From assembly GCF_014279835.1 (NCBI RefSeq), contig NZ_CP047942.1, forward strand, positions 1,426,001-1,490,000: a DNA stretch of 64,000 bases, in the 5' to 3' direction. Under the pieces are notes generated by a model, which saw only the letters and a list, made by a program, of their open reading frames with translations, was not told the DNA's origin and ran no database searches. This DNA is from Synechococcus sp. MVIR-18-1 (GTDB lineage Bacteria; Cyanobacteriota; Cyanobacteriia; PCC-6307; Cyanobiaceae). How positions within the stretch are numbered: the stretch's first letter is position 1; every line of letters starts with the position of its first letter. The position numbers and the translations under genes are program-made. Shown piece by piece: positions 9,053 to 16,951 of this stretch.

Positions 9053-9529
9053 TCAGCTACTGAACAGTTCGGAGGCCATGTCCTTGAAACCCTTCAAATT
9101 GCGCCCAGGACGACGCGGCTCAGAACGAAGGGCACGACCAGGCTGAAGCATGTCTGGAGCGAAGGTGCTGAGCGTCGCGACAGGACGGGCCGCTTCAGCC
9201 TCAGCAAGAGCAGATGCGATCGCTTCCGCCGTGGTCAGGGAGCCTGCTGCAGCTGCCGGAGCCGCTGGAGCTGGTGCAGATGCTGTAACTGGAGTAGCAG
9301 CCGTGACTGGAGCAGCAGCCGTGACTGGAGTGCTCACCGCTGAAGCTGGCTTAGCGGTCTCAGCCGTGCCACTTCCATCCGTTGTTTTAGAAATGGCGGG
9401 AATCGGCGCAAGAGACTCCTCTTCACCCTCCTCGACAGGGAGATCGCGCACAGGCGCTATCTGAAGCACCTGGTCGGTCGAAGCGCCTTCCTCGAGGTTG
9501 AGGAAAAAGCCTTTGCTCTTCAGCGCCAT
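9053..9529 (-). CDS. Hypothetical protein with Ala/Pro/Thr tandem repeats
   Basis: A 158-residue protein starting at ATG 9529 (MALKSKGFFLNLEEG). The N-terminal 40 residues are compact and acidic. The middle is low-complexity Ala/Pro/Thr, with three hexapeptide units beginning PVTA (DNA repeat 9285-9338). The C-terminus, ending FKDMASELFSS, is basic then amphipathic. There is no signal peptide. I do not recognise a family. The ordered N- and C-terminal ends around a flexible linker suggest a scaffold or tethering protein, but that is inference. It converges with rsmE (17-bp gap). Confidence 0.7.
   Translation of the reverse strand: MALKSKGFFLNLEEGASTDQVLQIAPVRDLPVEEGEEESLAPIPAISKTTDGSGTAETAKPASAVSTPVTAAAPVTAATPVTASAPAPAAPAAAAGSLTTAEAIASALAEAEAARPVATLSTFAPDMLQPGRALRSEPRRPGRNLKGFKDMASELFSS
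9285..9338. repeat. Three tandem 18-bp units inside CDS
   Basis: Three consecutive 18-base units (9285-9302, 9303-9320, 9321-9338) share the pattern GTRACTGGAGYNGCNNCC. They encode hexapeptides of the PVTAAA/T/S type in the leftward gene. The period matches a whole number of codons, so copy-number change would keep the frame. Confidence 0.85.
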
Positions 9530-9588
9530 GCCAGGTTCCGGTGAACAACGTGGGCTGATTATCCAACCCAAACAGTCTGAAAGGACTG

Positions 9589-10368
9589 ATGCTTAGGGCA
9601 GTGCAACACAGCTCGATGGTTTTGCCCGACCAAAGCATCACGATGTGGGGGATTGCTCTGCTTCTCAATGGCGTGCTGATCGCTATTGCGCAGCGCCTTC
9701 CCCTCCTGACACCAAAAGGTTGGGTGCATGCAGGAATCCTGGGAACAATCCTCTGGGGCTGCCTTGGCTGGAGGGGCTGGGTCGCAGTAGTGATCTACCT
9801 GGTATTGGGATCACTGGTCACACGCCTTGGCTTTGCCCAAAAACAAAAGCAGGGGCTTGCGGAGGCGCGTGGAGGCCGAAGAGGACCAGCAAACGTTTGG
9901 GGATCTGCCTTCACTGGCACGGTGATCGCCCTCTTGATTGGAGCAGGCATCGGCTCCACAACGCTGTTGCTCATTGGATTTGCAGCAAGCTTCGCGGCCA
10001 AACTTGCTGACACCTTTGGCAGTGAGATCGGCAAACGCTGGGGACGAACCACCGTTTTGATTACCAGTCTTCGCAGAGTGCCAGCAGGAACGGAAGGTGC
10101 CGTGAGCTTGGAGGGCACCCTGGCGAGCGCCGCCGGCAGCCTGCTGATGATGCTGGTGATGGCCGGGCTATCGGTGTTGACCACACCCACGGCAATGATC
10201 GTGGTCGCGATTGTGGGTCTGATCGCAACCCTGTTGGAAAGCCTGCTGGGAGCTTTGGCTCAAGAGAAGGTCAGTTGGTTAACGAATGAAATCGTCAATG
10301 GGTTGCAAACCGCTTGGGCCGCCGTCTTGGCGATGCTGATCGCGGTTTCTTTAGGACTTGGTGGCTGA
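9589..10368 (+). CDS. DUF92 membrane protein, VTE6-like
   Basis: A 259-residue polytopic membrane protein of the DUF92/TIGR00297 family. About six hydrophobic helices are visible (starting WGIALLLNGVLIAIA and ending AVLAMLIAVSLGLGG). The conserved cytosolic motifs are QGLAEARGGRRGPANVWGS and ADTFGSEIGKRWG. The plant homologue VTE6, and as I recall its Synechocystis counterpart, acts as phytyl-phosphate kinase in tocopherol/phytol salvage, so a role in prenyl-phosphate phosphorylation is plausible. The start could also be ATG 9616 or 9643. Its 3' end overlaps the convergent sigma factor gene by 74 bases. Confidence 0.85.
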   Translation: MLRAVQHSSMVLPDQSITMWGIALLLNGVLIAIAQRLPLLTPKGWVHAGILGTILWGCLGWRGWVAVVIYLVLGSLVTRLGFAQKQKQGLAEARGGRRGPANVWGSAFTGTVIALLIGAGIGSTTLLLIGFAASFAAKLADTFGSEIGKRWGRTTVLITSLRRVPAGTEGAVSLEGTLASAAGSLLMMLVMAGLSVLTTPTAMIVVAIVGLIATLLESLLGALAQEKVSWLTNEIVNGLQTAWAAVLAMLIAVSLGLGG

Positions 10369-11143
10369 CGGAAGGATGGGCAGTAGAGGATTGCGCTGCC
10401 TGCCGCAAGATGCTTAAAGCCGCGCGAATGGATTGGCGAAGCACGCCTGGCTGAACCTTCTCTCTCAAGGCAAGATCTTTGATTGAAATGTTGTCGACAT
10501 AACGAGCAAGAAGCCAACAACGCTGTTGCGGCTCAAGGGTCTTCAACGCATCCTGCAACCACAGAAGTGTCGGTTCATCCAGCGATACAGGCATGGAGGA
10601 AGGATCCTCGATCTGATCGAGCAGGGAGCTTCTCAGCTCGCCTTCTAAGGCCTGCATGGAAGGAGCAACATCCAGCGATTCCACATGGCCGAAAGCATGA
10701 GCGATCAGGGCCTCTCGCCAACGCTGAGGGCTCACTTGGAGGGATGCCGCGAGGCCTTGCTCATCCAGTGGCTCGAGTCCCTGCTGCAAGCGTTGAGCCT
10801 GAAGACGCACACCCTTGCTATGCAAGTCCTTCAAGCGCCAAGGAATCCTCAGCGCATGTTGACGATCACGGCGGAAATGCAGAATTTGGCCGTTGACTCT
10901 GGTCAACACGTAGGTGCTGATACGAAATCCACGTTGAGGATCAAAGTTGGCCACTCCATGGATCAAACCCACGCGACCTTCTTGGATTAAATCGTCTTGC
11001 TCGCCTGGATAGCGAGCCGCTTGATGGATAGCGGCATGGTGCGCCAATCCAAGATGTTCAAGAACAGAATCGTTGCGCTCAAGGATGGGCTTGGGCAACG
11101 ATCTGCGCTGCTCGCGCCGTCGAAGACTTTGGGTGGAAGGCAT
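10295..11143 (-). CDS. Sigma-70 family group 3 RNA polymerase sigma factor
   Basis: A 282-residue alternative sigma factor. Region 2 is clear: DDLIQEGRVGLIHGVANFD (core-binding 2.1/2.2) then FRISTYVLTRVNGQILHFRR (2.3/2.4). A region 3-like stretch follows, and region 4 is LEPQQRCWLLARYVDNISIK plus a helix-turn-helix. A group 1/2-type sigma 1.2 region is absent, which fits group 3 (SigF/flagellar-sporulation-like lineage). The C-terminal 25 residues are basic. An unusual hairpin sits in the probable 5' leader. The last 74 bases overlap the convergent VTE6-like gene, so convergent transcripts would be antisense to each other there. Confidence 0.88.
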   Translation of the reverse strand: MPSTQSLRRREQRRSLPKPILERNDSVLEHLGLAHHAAIHQAARYPGEQDDLIQEGRVGLIHGVANFDPQRGFRISTYVLTRVNGQILHFRRDRQHALRIPWRLKDLHSKGVRLQAQRLQQGLEPLDEQGLAASLQVSPQRWREALIAHAFGHVESLDVAPSMQALEGELRSSLLDQIEDPSSMPVSLDEPTLLWLQDALKTLEPQQRCWLLARYVDNISIKDLALREKVQPGVLRQSIRAALSILRQAAQSSTAHPSVSHQVLKKPRSASPRRRPKRFATH

Positions 11144-11223
11144 GAAGCATGGGTATGTACGACCCTTTCAACGTCGCTTTGTTCGCCGTTTCCACCCTCC
11201 TCCTTTTCAATGAAAGGTGCCAC

Positions 11224-11255
11224 TCGAAAGGATGAAAAACAGTTCATCCTTTCGA
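11224..11255. promoter_or_regulatory. Perfect 13-bp hairpin upstream of sigma factor
   Basis: Bases 11224-11236 and 11243-11255 form a perfect 13-bp inverted repeat with a 6-base loop, 81-112 bases upstream of the sigma factor ATG. There is no following T-run on either strand. It could be a leader structure, an operator palindrome or an RNA processing site. It is the longest perfect short-loop hairpin I noticed in the window. Confidence 0.6.
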
Positions 11256-11734
11256 TGCCATTCCTCACACTGGGGAAGATGGATTAATCCATAAGCCCAC
11301 ATACCCCACTTAAACAATGAATCAATGAAAATCCTAGATGGACTCAAAAAAAAGAATTGCACTAATGATAGAATAGCTCTCATCGATTATCTTTTACCTT
11401 TTCCATCTTCTTTAGCCATTACTTGCTAGTTCAATTGTTACTGCCCAGGCCAACTAAACTGGCTAATACTTACCAGCCTGCACCAAGAAACATAGCAACA
11501 CGCCAAAAATAAACCAAAGATGTGTAGCAGTAACCTCTGGTCTTCTCACGGCAACAATGAAGCGAGGAAGGAAAATATAAAAAGAGCAAATAAGATTTGG
11601 CGGAATCTCATTACCCTTGTTTTTGGTGCCCGCATATGTTAATCGGCTCTACTTCAACGCTGGTAGTAATCAGCACTAATCCTTGTAGCAAAAAACACCC
11701 TTAGCGAGGATTACAGGAATGAAGGGTTCAACAA
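11256..11734. other. AT-rich spacer of about 480 bp
   Basis: This spacer separates the divergent start region of the sigma factor from the 3' end of the SGNH hydrolase gene. It is clearly AT-richer than its neighbours. It holds one leftward coding remnant (11463-11611) and no tRNA-like cloverleaf or strong terminator that I can see. Confidence 0.5.
11463..11611 (-). pseudogene. Probable small membrane-protein gene with damaged start
   Basis: Reading leftward, 48 protein-like codons run from about 11609 to a TAG at 11463-11465. The peptide has a Pro-rich start, FYIFLPRFIVAVRRPEVTAT, then a hydrophobic helix LWFIFGVLLCFLV and QAGKY. This frame has no ATG, GTG or TTG after the upstream stop. 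A nearby ATG at 11611 is out of frame by one base; one added base after ATGAGATT would join them (M-R-x-P-P-N...). Alternatively ATT at 11606 could be the start, with AAGGG seven bases before it. Either a one-base deletion or a rare start is implied. The family is not recognised. Confidence 0.4.
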
Positions 11735-12412
11735 CTAAATAGTGGGTGTGAGCTGACGGTGGGGCTCGAGACCAGCCCAATTGAGAAGGGGCTTCCACCC
11801 CTGAAGACGTTGATGAATCCAGTAATGACCAGTGCTGTTGAGATGAATCCCATCGGGTTCCAACCAGGTGAGCCAATCAGGCTCTGCTGCCATCGCTCGG
11901 TGCAGGCTTAAAAACGGAACATCGGCCTCCAGGCATGTTTCCTCCAATTGCGCTTCATGGATGGCCACTGCCTCATTGCTGTACCAAAGACAGTCAGCAA
12001 AAGGCATGACCGCTTCATCAACAACGCTGAGCCCCATCACCATGACTTGGGTGGCAGGCGTCATCGCCGCAAGCAATTGCTCCAGCCCGAAGCGAAACGC
12101 TTCAGCGCTCAATTGCTGCCGTCCATCGAGCCTCCCAACCCGTGCACTGTCATTCAGTCCCACCGAAAGGAGCAGACCATCGGGCTTCTGACGACGGAGT
12201 TCACCGCGGCAACTCCACTCTTGCTGCCAACGCTGAGCGACGCGCTCCAGTCCATCCCCACGAATGCCAAGCCCGTACACCACTGGGGCAGAGGGCATCG
12301 TCATCCATTGACGCCTCAAGCGTTCACACCATCCACCCCCCTCTGGATCACCCCATCCGTACACACCGCTATCACCAATCACGACAAGCTTGCGGGGCGC
12401 TGTTGTCATCAC
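11735..12412 (-). CDS. SGNH/GDSL-family hydrolase
   Basis: A 225-residue SGNH esterase/lipase-type hydrolase. Block I is VVIGDSGVYGWG (nucleophile S15), block III is LLLSVGLNDSAR (N), and block V is PDGIHLNSTGHYWI (D and H). No signal peptide is visible, so it is probably cytoplasmic. It starts 22 bases after the phnE stop on the same strand and may be the last cistron of the phosphonate transporter operon. The substrate is unknown; an ester- or acyl-containing compound is all the family allows. Confidence 0.85.
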   Translation of the reverse strand: MMTTAPRKLVVIGDSGVYGWGDPEGGGWCERLRRQWMTMPSAPVVYGLGIRGDGLERVAQRWQQEWSCRGELRRQKPDGLLLSVGLNDSARVGRLDGRQQLSAEAFRFGLEQLLAAMTPATQVMVMGLSVVDEAVMPFADCLWYSNEAVAIHEAQLEETCLEADVPFLSLHRAMAAEPDWLTWLEPDGIHLNSTGHYWIHQRLQGWKPLLNWAGLEPHRQLTPTI

Positions 12413-12434
12413 TAGCGGTCACGCAATCCAGATG

Positions 12435-13964
12435 TCAGCTTTGCAGCCAGAGCGAACGGCAACGATCACTGAGTGACTCCCCAGTGATCGTGAGGGCGCA
12501 GTAGCAACAAAGCACTAACACCACCGCGGCCCAATGAAAGGAACTGAGTGATTCCAGCAGCTGCCAGCCCAAACCACTTCCACCGATCACTCCCACCACC
12601 ACTGTTTCGCGGAGAATCACATCGCTGCGGTAGGCCCCGTAAGCCAGATAACTAGGGCTTTGGGGACTGAGCAGGCCGTACAACCAACTGATCCGCTCCG
12701 AACTCCCCATCGCTCTGAGGGCCTCTTGATGCTGGCCACTTTGTTGCTGAAGGCCTTCGAGCAGCAAACGCCCCATCACCCCACTGTTGTGAAGACCAAT
12801 CGCTAGGGCACCAATCGCCAGGCTCGGCCGATTGCTGAGCAACAGCAGAAGCACCATCAGTGGCGGGGGAATCCAGCGCATGCAAGCCCAAAACATGGAG
12901 CAGCATTGATGCCACCTTGGTGACGGCCAAAGGAGCAAGGCCAGAGGTGGGAGTCCAATGGCAATCCCCGCTGCCAACACGGTGAGACCCAGCGTTTCCA
13001 AAATCATGCGCAACCAAGGAAGTTCCTGGGCGGCGGCATTCAGTTGGGTCCAAGAAGGAACCTCTAGCCCGAACCAACTGAGCCCTGAAAACTGATCGGG
13101 GACGATGTGCCGTAGCCAAAACGTGCCGATCACCCCAAAAGCAATCGCCAATAGTCCAAACAACAGGATTCGACGCTGACCATGCACACCCACTCCGGAC
13201 CGTTTTCGCCAAAACCTCAACAGCTGCTCAAGAATCAACATCACGGCCGCTAGAACCCACAAACCTGTCCACAGCTCACGGAACTGCAACGACTGCAGGG
13301 TGAGCTGCAGTTCGGTGCCAAGCCCTCCCAAGCCAAAAACCCCCAGCAAGGTGGCGCTGCGCAAGGCACACTCGAGCCGGTACCCCCCGTAGCTCATCAA
13401 AACGCTGCCCATCCCTGGGTTGAGAGCCGTCATCAGAGCAGACAGCGGATGCACCCCAGCGCTGATGAGGGCATGGAGAGGACGGTGGTCTGCGCTGTCG
13501 AGATGATCTCGCCAAATCCTTGCAACCAGAGCGCTGTACGGAATCGCGATAGCAGCGACAGCAACGTAAGGATGGAGCCCAAACACCTGCAGTAGCAACA
13601 GTCCCCAAACCAGCTCATGCACGGCTCTTGGGATCGCAAGGCCCCGGCGAAGCCCTATCGCTGGCCAGGTAGGCAGAGACCAGCTTCTCCAAACCACATC
13701 CGCACAAACGCTGCCGAGCAGCACGCCAAACAACAAACTGAGACTCCAGCTCAGAAAAGCCGTGGCCATGGTGACGCCAAGACCATGCCAAACCGCATGC
13801 AGGACATCGGGATCCAACGATGGATGCAGCGCCCCTGAAAGGAATTGCTGCCAAATCGAGAGCCCGCCTCCATGCAGCCCTGTCCAAGTCACGATGAAGA
13901 CGGGCACCAGCGCCATGGCAGGCAACAAGGTGAGCAGGGGTGCCGCTGGTTTCAGGAGGTTCAT
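12435..13964 (-). CDS. phnE: Phosphonate/phosphite ABC transporter permease, double-length fusion
   Basis: A 509-residue inner-membrane permease, about twice the usual PhnE length. Two binding-protein-dependent permease units are visible. The first, to about residue 245, carries the EAA-type loop ALISAGVHPLSALMTALNPG and the ending LGVFGLGGLG. The second, from about 320, carries EALRAMGSSERISWLYGLLS and VVVGVIGGSGLG. One polypeptide could therefore replace the PhnE dimer. It overlaps phnC by four bases. With PhnC and PhnD it would import phosphonates, phosphite or a related oxyanion. No phosphonate-degrading genes are in the window. Confidence 0.9.
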   Translation of the reverse strand: MNLLKPAAPLLTLLPAMALVPVFIVTWTGLHGGGLSIWQQFLSGALHPSLDPDVLHAVWHGLGVTMATAFLSWSLSLLFGVLLGSVCADVVWRSWSLPTWPAIGLRRGLAIPRAVHELVWGLLLLQVFGLHPYVAVAAIAIPYSALVARIWRDHLDSADHRPLHALISAGVHPLSALMTALNPGMGSVLMSYGGYRLECALRSATLLGVFGLGGLGTELQLTLQSLQFRELWTGLWVLAAVMLILEQLLRFWRKRSGVGVHGQRRILLFGLLAIAFGVIGTFWLRHIVPDQFSGLSWFGLEVPSWTQLNAAAQELPWLRMILETLGLTVLAAGIAIGLPPLALLLWPSPRWHQCCSMFWACMRWIPPPLMVLLLLLSNRPSLAIGALAIGLHNSGVMGRLLLEGLQQQSGQHQEALRAMGSSERISWLYGLLSPQSPSYLAYGAYRSDVILRETVVVGVIGGSGLGWQLLESLSSFHWAAVVLVLCCYCALTITGESLSDRCRSLWLQS

Positions 13965-14722
13965 CCGGCCTCGTACAACCTCGACAGGTCAGCAGCATTG
14001 AGTTGCTCTGAGGGTTGATCCATCACAAGCTCCCCATTCTGCAAACCGATCACACGATCAAAGCGATGAACGAGTTGGGGTTGATGCAAGCTGATCACAA
14101 TCGCCTTAGCGCCACAATTCAGCGGCCCCTCTTGCGAACGATTCAGCAAGTGATCCAATAAGTCAGAGGCGATTGCAGGATCCAAATTGGCGATCGGCTC
14201 ATCGGCCAGGATCAGTTGCGGTTGCTGACGCAGCAAACGGGCAAGAGCCACGCGTTGTCTCTGCCCTCCGGACAACTGGCGGATCGGAGCATCGATCAAC
14301 CCGCGTTCGATGAGATCGGCATCCAGCCCTGCGCGCTGAAGACAATGCTTGCAAGCCGATTGATCCACGTTGAATAACAGATTGGCCAATCCCCAGATCA
14401 AGTTGTGGCGCCCCAAGGCGCCGCTATTGACGTTTTGTCCAACGCTGAGCTCTTCCACAAGCAGCAAGTCTTGCCAGAGCATTCCGATCTCCCTTTTCTT
14501 GCGGCGAGGCATGGTGCAAACCGACGCACCGCGCCAACGCACCTCTCCCTGGTCCACACGAAGACTGCCATTGGCGATGGCAAGCAAGGTGCTCTTGCCA
14601 GCCCCACTTCGTCCCAACAAGGCAATTCGCTCCCCCTCAAACACCGAGAGGGAAATCGAGCGCAGTCGATCTCCTCTTGGGCCACTCAGGCTTACATTTA
14701 CCAACTCAAGGAGAGAGGTCAA
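13961..14722 (-). CDS. phnC: Phosphonate ABC transporter ATPase
   Basis: A 253-residue ABC ATPase. Walker A is LLGRSGAGKSTL (about residues 35-46), the signature is LSGGQRQRVALARLL, Walker B is LILADEPIANLD, and the switch is ISLHQPQ. The LHQPQL wording after Walker B is typical of PhnC-type importers. It is flanked by phnD upstream and phnE downstream, with four-base overlaps at both junctions. It supplies energy for uptake of the oxyanion bound by PhnD. Confidence 0.93.
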   Translation of the reverse strand: MTSLLELVNVSLSGPRGDRLRSISLSVFEGERIALLGRSGAGKSTLLAIANGSLRVDQGEVRWRGASVCTMPRRKKREIGMLWQDLLLVEELSVGQNVNSGALGRHNLIWGLANLLFNVDQSACKHCLQRAGLDADLIERGLIDAPIRQLSGGQRQRVALARLLRQQPQLILADEPIANLDPAIASDLLDHLLNRSQEGPLNCGAKAIVISLHQPQLVHRFDRVIGLQNGELVMDQPSEQLNAADLSRLYEAG

Positions 14723-15642
14723 CGGATCTTGCCGAGCTGACGACCCACCTTCTCAATGGGTTGATATTGAGATTCCTGCGCTGGAACAAAACGTTTGGCT
14801 GCAAACAACTCCAAAATGGTTTTCTGCCGCTCGTTGGTGGGGGTTAAACCCAAAATGGCCTTTTGGAGTTTGGTGGTGAATCCCTTCCCAAAACGTTGAT
14901 CAAGATTGGGGCGTACCACCCAGTGGTAATTCCCAAAAGGAGGAGTTTTCCAAATCACTTTCACCTTGTTGGGATCCACTTTCCCGTTCTTAACAGCCAC
15001 ATTCCAAACGGGCTCACTAACAGCACCAGCCTGATAAGAGCCGCTCTGCACCAAAGCGATCGTGGCATCGTGGCTGCCACTGAAGCCTGCTTGTCCTCCA
15101 GCGAATTGCTTCGGGGTCACTCCTGCTTGGGCCAGAAAATGCTGAGGCATCAATCGCCCCGACGTGGAGCTTTCTGATCCAAAGGTGAAGCGCTTTCCTT
15201 TCAGGGATTTCAAACCATCAATGCTGCTGATAGGTTGTAAACCCGCTGAAGTATTAGCAATAAAGACACTGTTGAACTTTGCGTCGATCGCCCGTTGTGC
15301 CAAAACCTGAGCACCTGGTGTTTGAAGACGAGCCTGAATACCTGTGAGCCCTCCGAACCAAACAAGGTCCAAACTTCCGGTCCTAAAAGCACTCACGGCT
15401 GCTGGGTAATTGCTCACTGGCACGTACCGCACAGAAACCTTGAGTTGGTCGCTTAATTCAGTGGCGAGTTGGCCGTAACGACGATTTAAACGTTCTGGGT
15501 TTTGATCAGGTATGGCCCCGATCCGAAGTGTTGCTTGCGCATTAGCAGGAAGGACCGTTGCGCCTTGACCACAAAAAAGGGCCAAAAGAACAACGGCCCC
15601 TTTTTTTCGGACCCGCGTCAAAGGATTGACCATGCTTGACAA
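14719..15642 (-). CDS. phnD: Phosphonate/phosphite-binding periplasmic protein
   Basis: A 307-residue PhnD-family binding protein. A basic N-terminus (MSSMVNPLTRVRKKG) and hydrophobic core to about residue 35 (ending PANAQA) form a signal peptide. The mature part begins TLRIGAIPDQNPERLNRRYG, the family's opening strand, and contains WFGGLTG and an SGSHDATIALVQSG ligand-pocket segment (S-x-S-H-D). It lies nine bases after the aminotransferase stop and overlaps phnC. Which phosphorus compound it prefers cannot be read from the sequence. Confidence 0.92.
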   Translation of the reverse strand: MSSMVNPLTRVRKKGAVVLLALFCGQGATVLPANAQATLRIGAIPDQNPERLNRRYGQLATELSDQLKVSVRYVPVSNYPAAVSAFRTGSLDLVWFGGLTGIQARLQTPGAQVLAQRAIDAKFNSVFIANTSAGLQPISSIDGLKSLKGKRFTFGSESSTSGRLMPQHFLAQAGVTPKQFAGGQAGFSGSHDATIALVQSGSYQAGAVSEPVWNVAVKNGKVDPNKVKVIWKTPPFGNYHWVVRPNLDQRFGKGFTTKLQKAILGLTPTNERQKTILELFAAKRFVPAQESQYQPIEKVGRQLGKIR

Positions 15643-15651
15643 ATAATGGTG

Positions 15652-16830
15652 TTAGGGATTTGTCAGCAAACGCTGAAACCGACTCAGTCCCTCTGAAATC
15701 GTCTCACGCGAGACGGCACAAGAAAGCCTGACGCAACGATCATCGCCAAAGGCACCACCAGGAACAATCGCCAGTCCCTCCTGCTCGAGAGCACGCTCAC
15801 AAAAGGCCAGTGAATCGGTAATGGCATCGGGCAAGCGAGGGAACGCATAAAACGCACCTCTGGGTGGCACGAGGGTGATGCCTTCCATCTGTTGCAGCCC
15901 CGTACAGAGCTCAGCACGCCGCGTGTTGTAGCTCACAGCCATCGCACGGACGCAGTCCCGTGACCCCTGAAGCGCTGCCAATGCTCCCCGTTGGGCAAAG
16001 CTGCACACATTGCTGGTGCTTTGGCTTTGAAGGGCAGCCGCGGCCTTAATCACCGTGCTGTCACCACTGAGATATCCGAGTCGCCATCCGGTCATCGCCC
16101 AACCTTTGGCAAAACCATTCACCACAAAACAACGCTCTCTGAGATCTGGCGCGACGGCGGCAAAGCTGTGGTGAGATTCTCCGTCTTCCAATAAATATTC
16201 GTAGATCTCGTCGCTCATCACCATCAGGTTTGGATGCTTTCGCACCAGCTCTGCCAAGGCTTCCAATTCACTGAGACACAACACACGCCCCGTTGGGTTA
16301 CCCGGTGAATTGAGCACCAAAACCTTGGTTGCTGGGGTGATGGATTGTTCGATCAAGTTCAGATCAAGGCCAAACCCATCGCTTGCTGACGACAGAACTG
16401 TGACGGGCGTTCCCCCGGCCAAGCGAACAATTTCTGGATAACTCAACCAGTAGGGGGCCGGAATGATGACTTCATCACCTGGGTTCAAAAGAACTTGGAA
16501 CAGGTTGTAGATCGCCTGCTTGCCGCCATTGGTCACCAAGACCTGATCGGCGGTAGTGGGGATCTTGTTTTCAAGACTCAATTTCTGAGCAATGGCAGCG
16601 CGAAGCTCCGGATCGCCAGCAGCGGGGCCGTACCGGGTGATGCCATCCCTGAGGGCCTGGATCGTTGCCTCAACAATGAATTCTGGCGTGCCGAAATCCG
16701 GCTCCCCTGCACTCAGGCTGCAAACGTCTACACCCTGCTGCTGCAGAGCTTTTGCTCGGGCGCTGATGGCAAGTGTGAGCGATGGCTGCAGAGCCAAGGC
16801 TCGGTGCGAGAGAGATGGGGGGCCTGGCAT
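15652..16830 (-). CDS. aspC: Aspartate/aromatic-type PLP aminotransferase (class I)
   Basis: A 392-residue fold-type I aminotransferase. Its motifs are VCSLSAGEPDFGTPEF, the substrate-side NSPGNPTGR, VMSDEIYEYL, and the PLP lysine in NGFAKGWAMTGWRLGYLSG. The R in VRLSCAVS near the end is the carboxylate-binding arginine. This is the Bacillus/cyanobacterial AspC type (aspartate/prephenate aminotransferase group). ATG 16830 (MPGPPSLSHRALALQPS) gives the family N-terminus. It is the first gene of a leftward run into phnDCE, nine bases away, so transcription may be shared even if function is not. Confidence 0.88.
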   Translation of the reverse strand: MPGPPSLSHRALALQPSLTLAISARAKALQQQGVDVCSLSAGEPDFGTPEFIVEATIQALRDGITRYGPAAGDPELRAAIAQKLSLENKIPTTADQVLVTNGGKQAIYNLFQVLLNPGDEVIIPAPYWLSYPEIVRLAGGTPVTVLSSASDGFGLDLNLIEQSITPATKVLVLNSPGNPTGRVLCLSELEALAELVRKHPNLMVMSDEIYEYLLEDGESHHSFAAVAPDLRERCFVVNGFAKGWAMTGWRLGYLSGDSTVIKAAAALQSQSTSNVCSFAQRGALAALQGSRDCVRAMAVSYNTRRAELCTGLQQMEGITLVPPRGAFYAFPRLPDAITDSLAFCERALEQEGLAIVPGGAFGDDRCVRLSCAVSRETISEGLSRFQRLLTNP

Positions 16831-16951
16831 CAGCACGGCACCCCCTCGATGGATGCTCAGATATGTGAACCAACATCCTGCCTGATGTGGCGTCCGTGAC
16901 AACACCGATGTGCTGATGACAGCCTGGAACGAAATGTTGACCACGACGAAC

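Noticed and set aside
12652-13212. 186-codon leftward frame within phnE
   Set aside because: Alternate frame of the permease gene; composition follows the antisymmetric codon bias of phnE.
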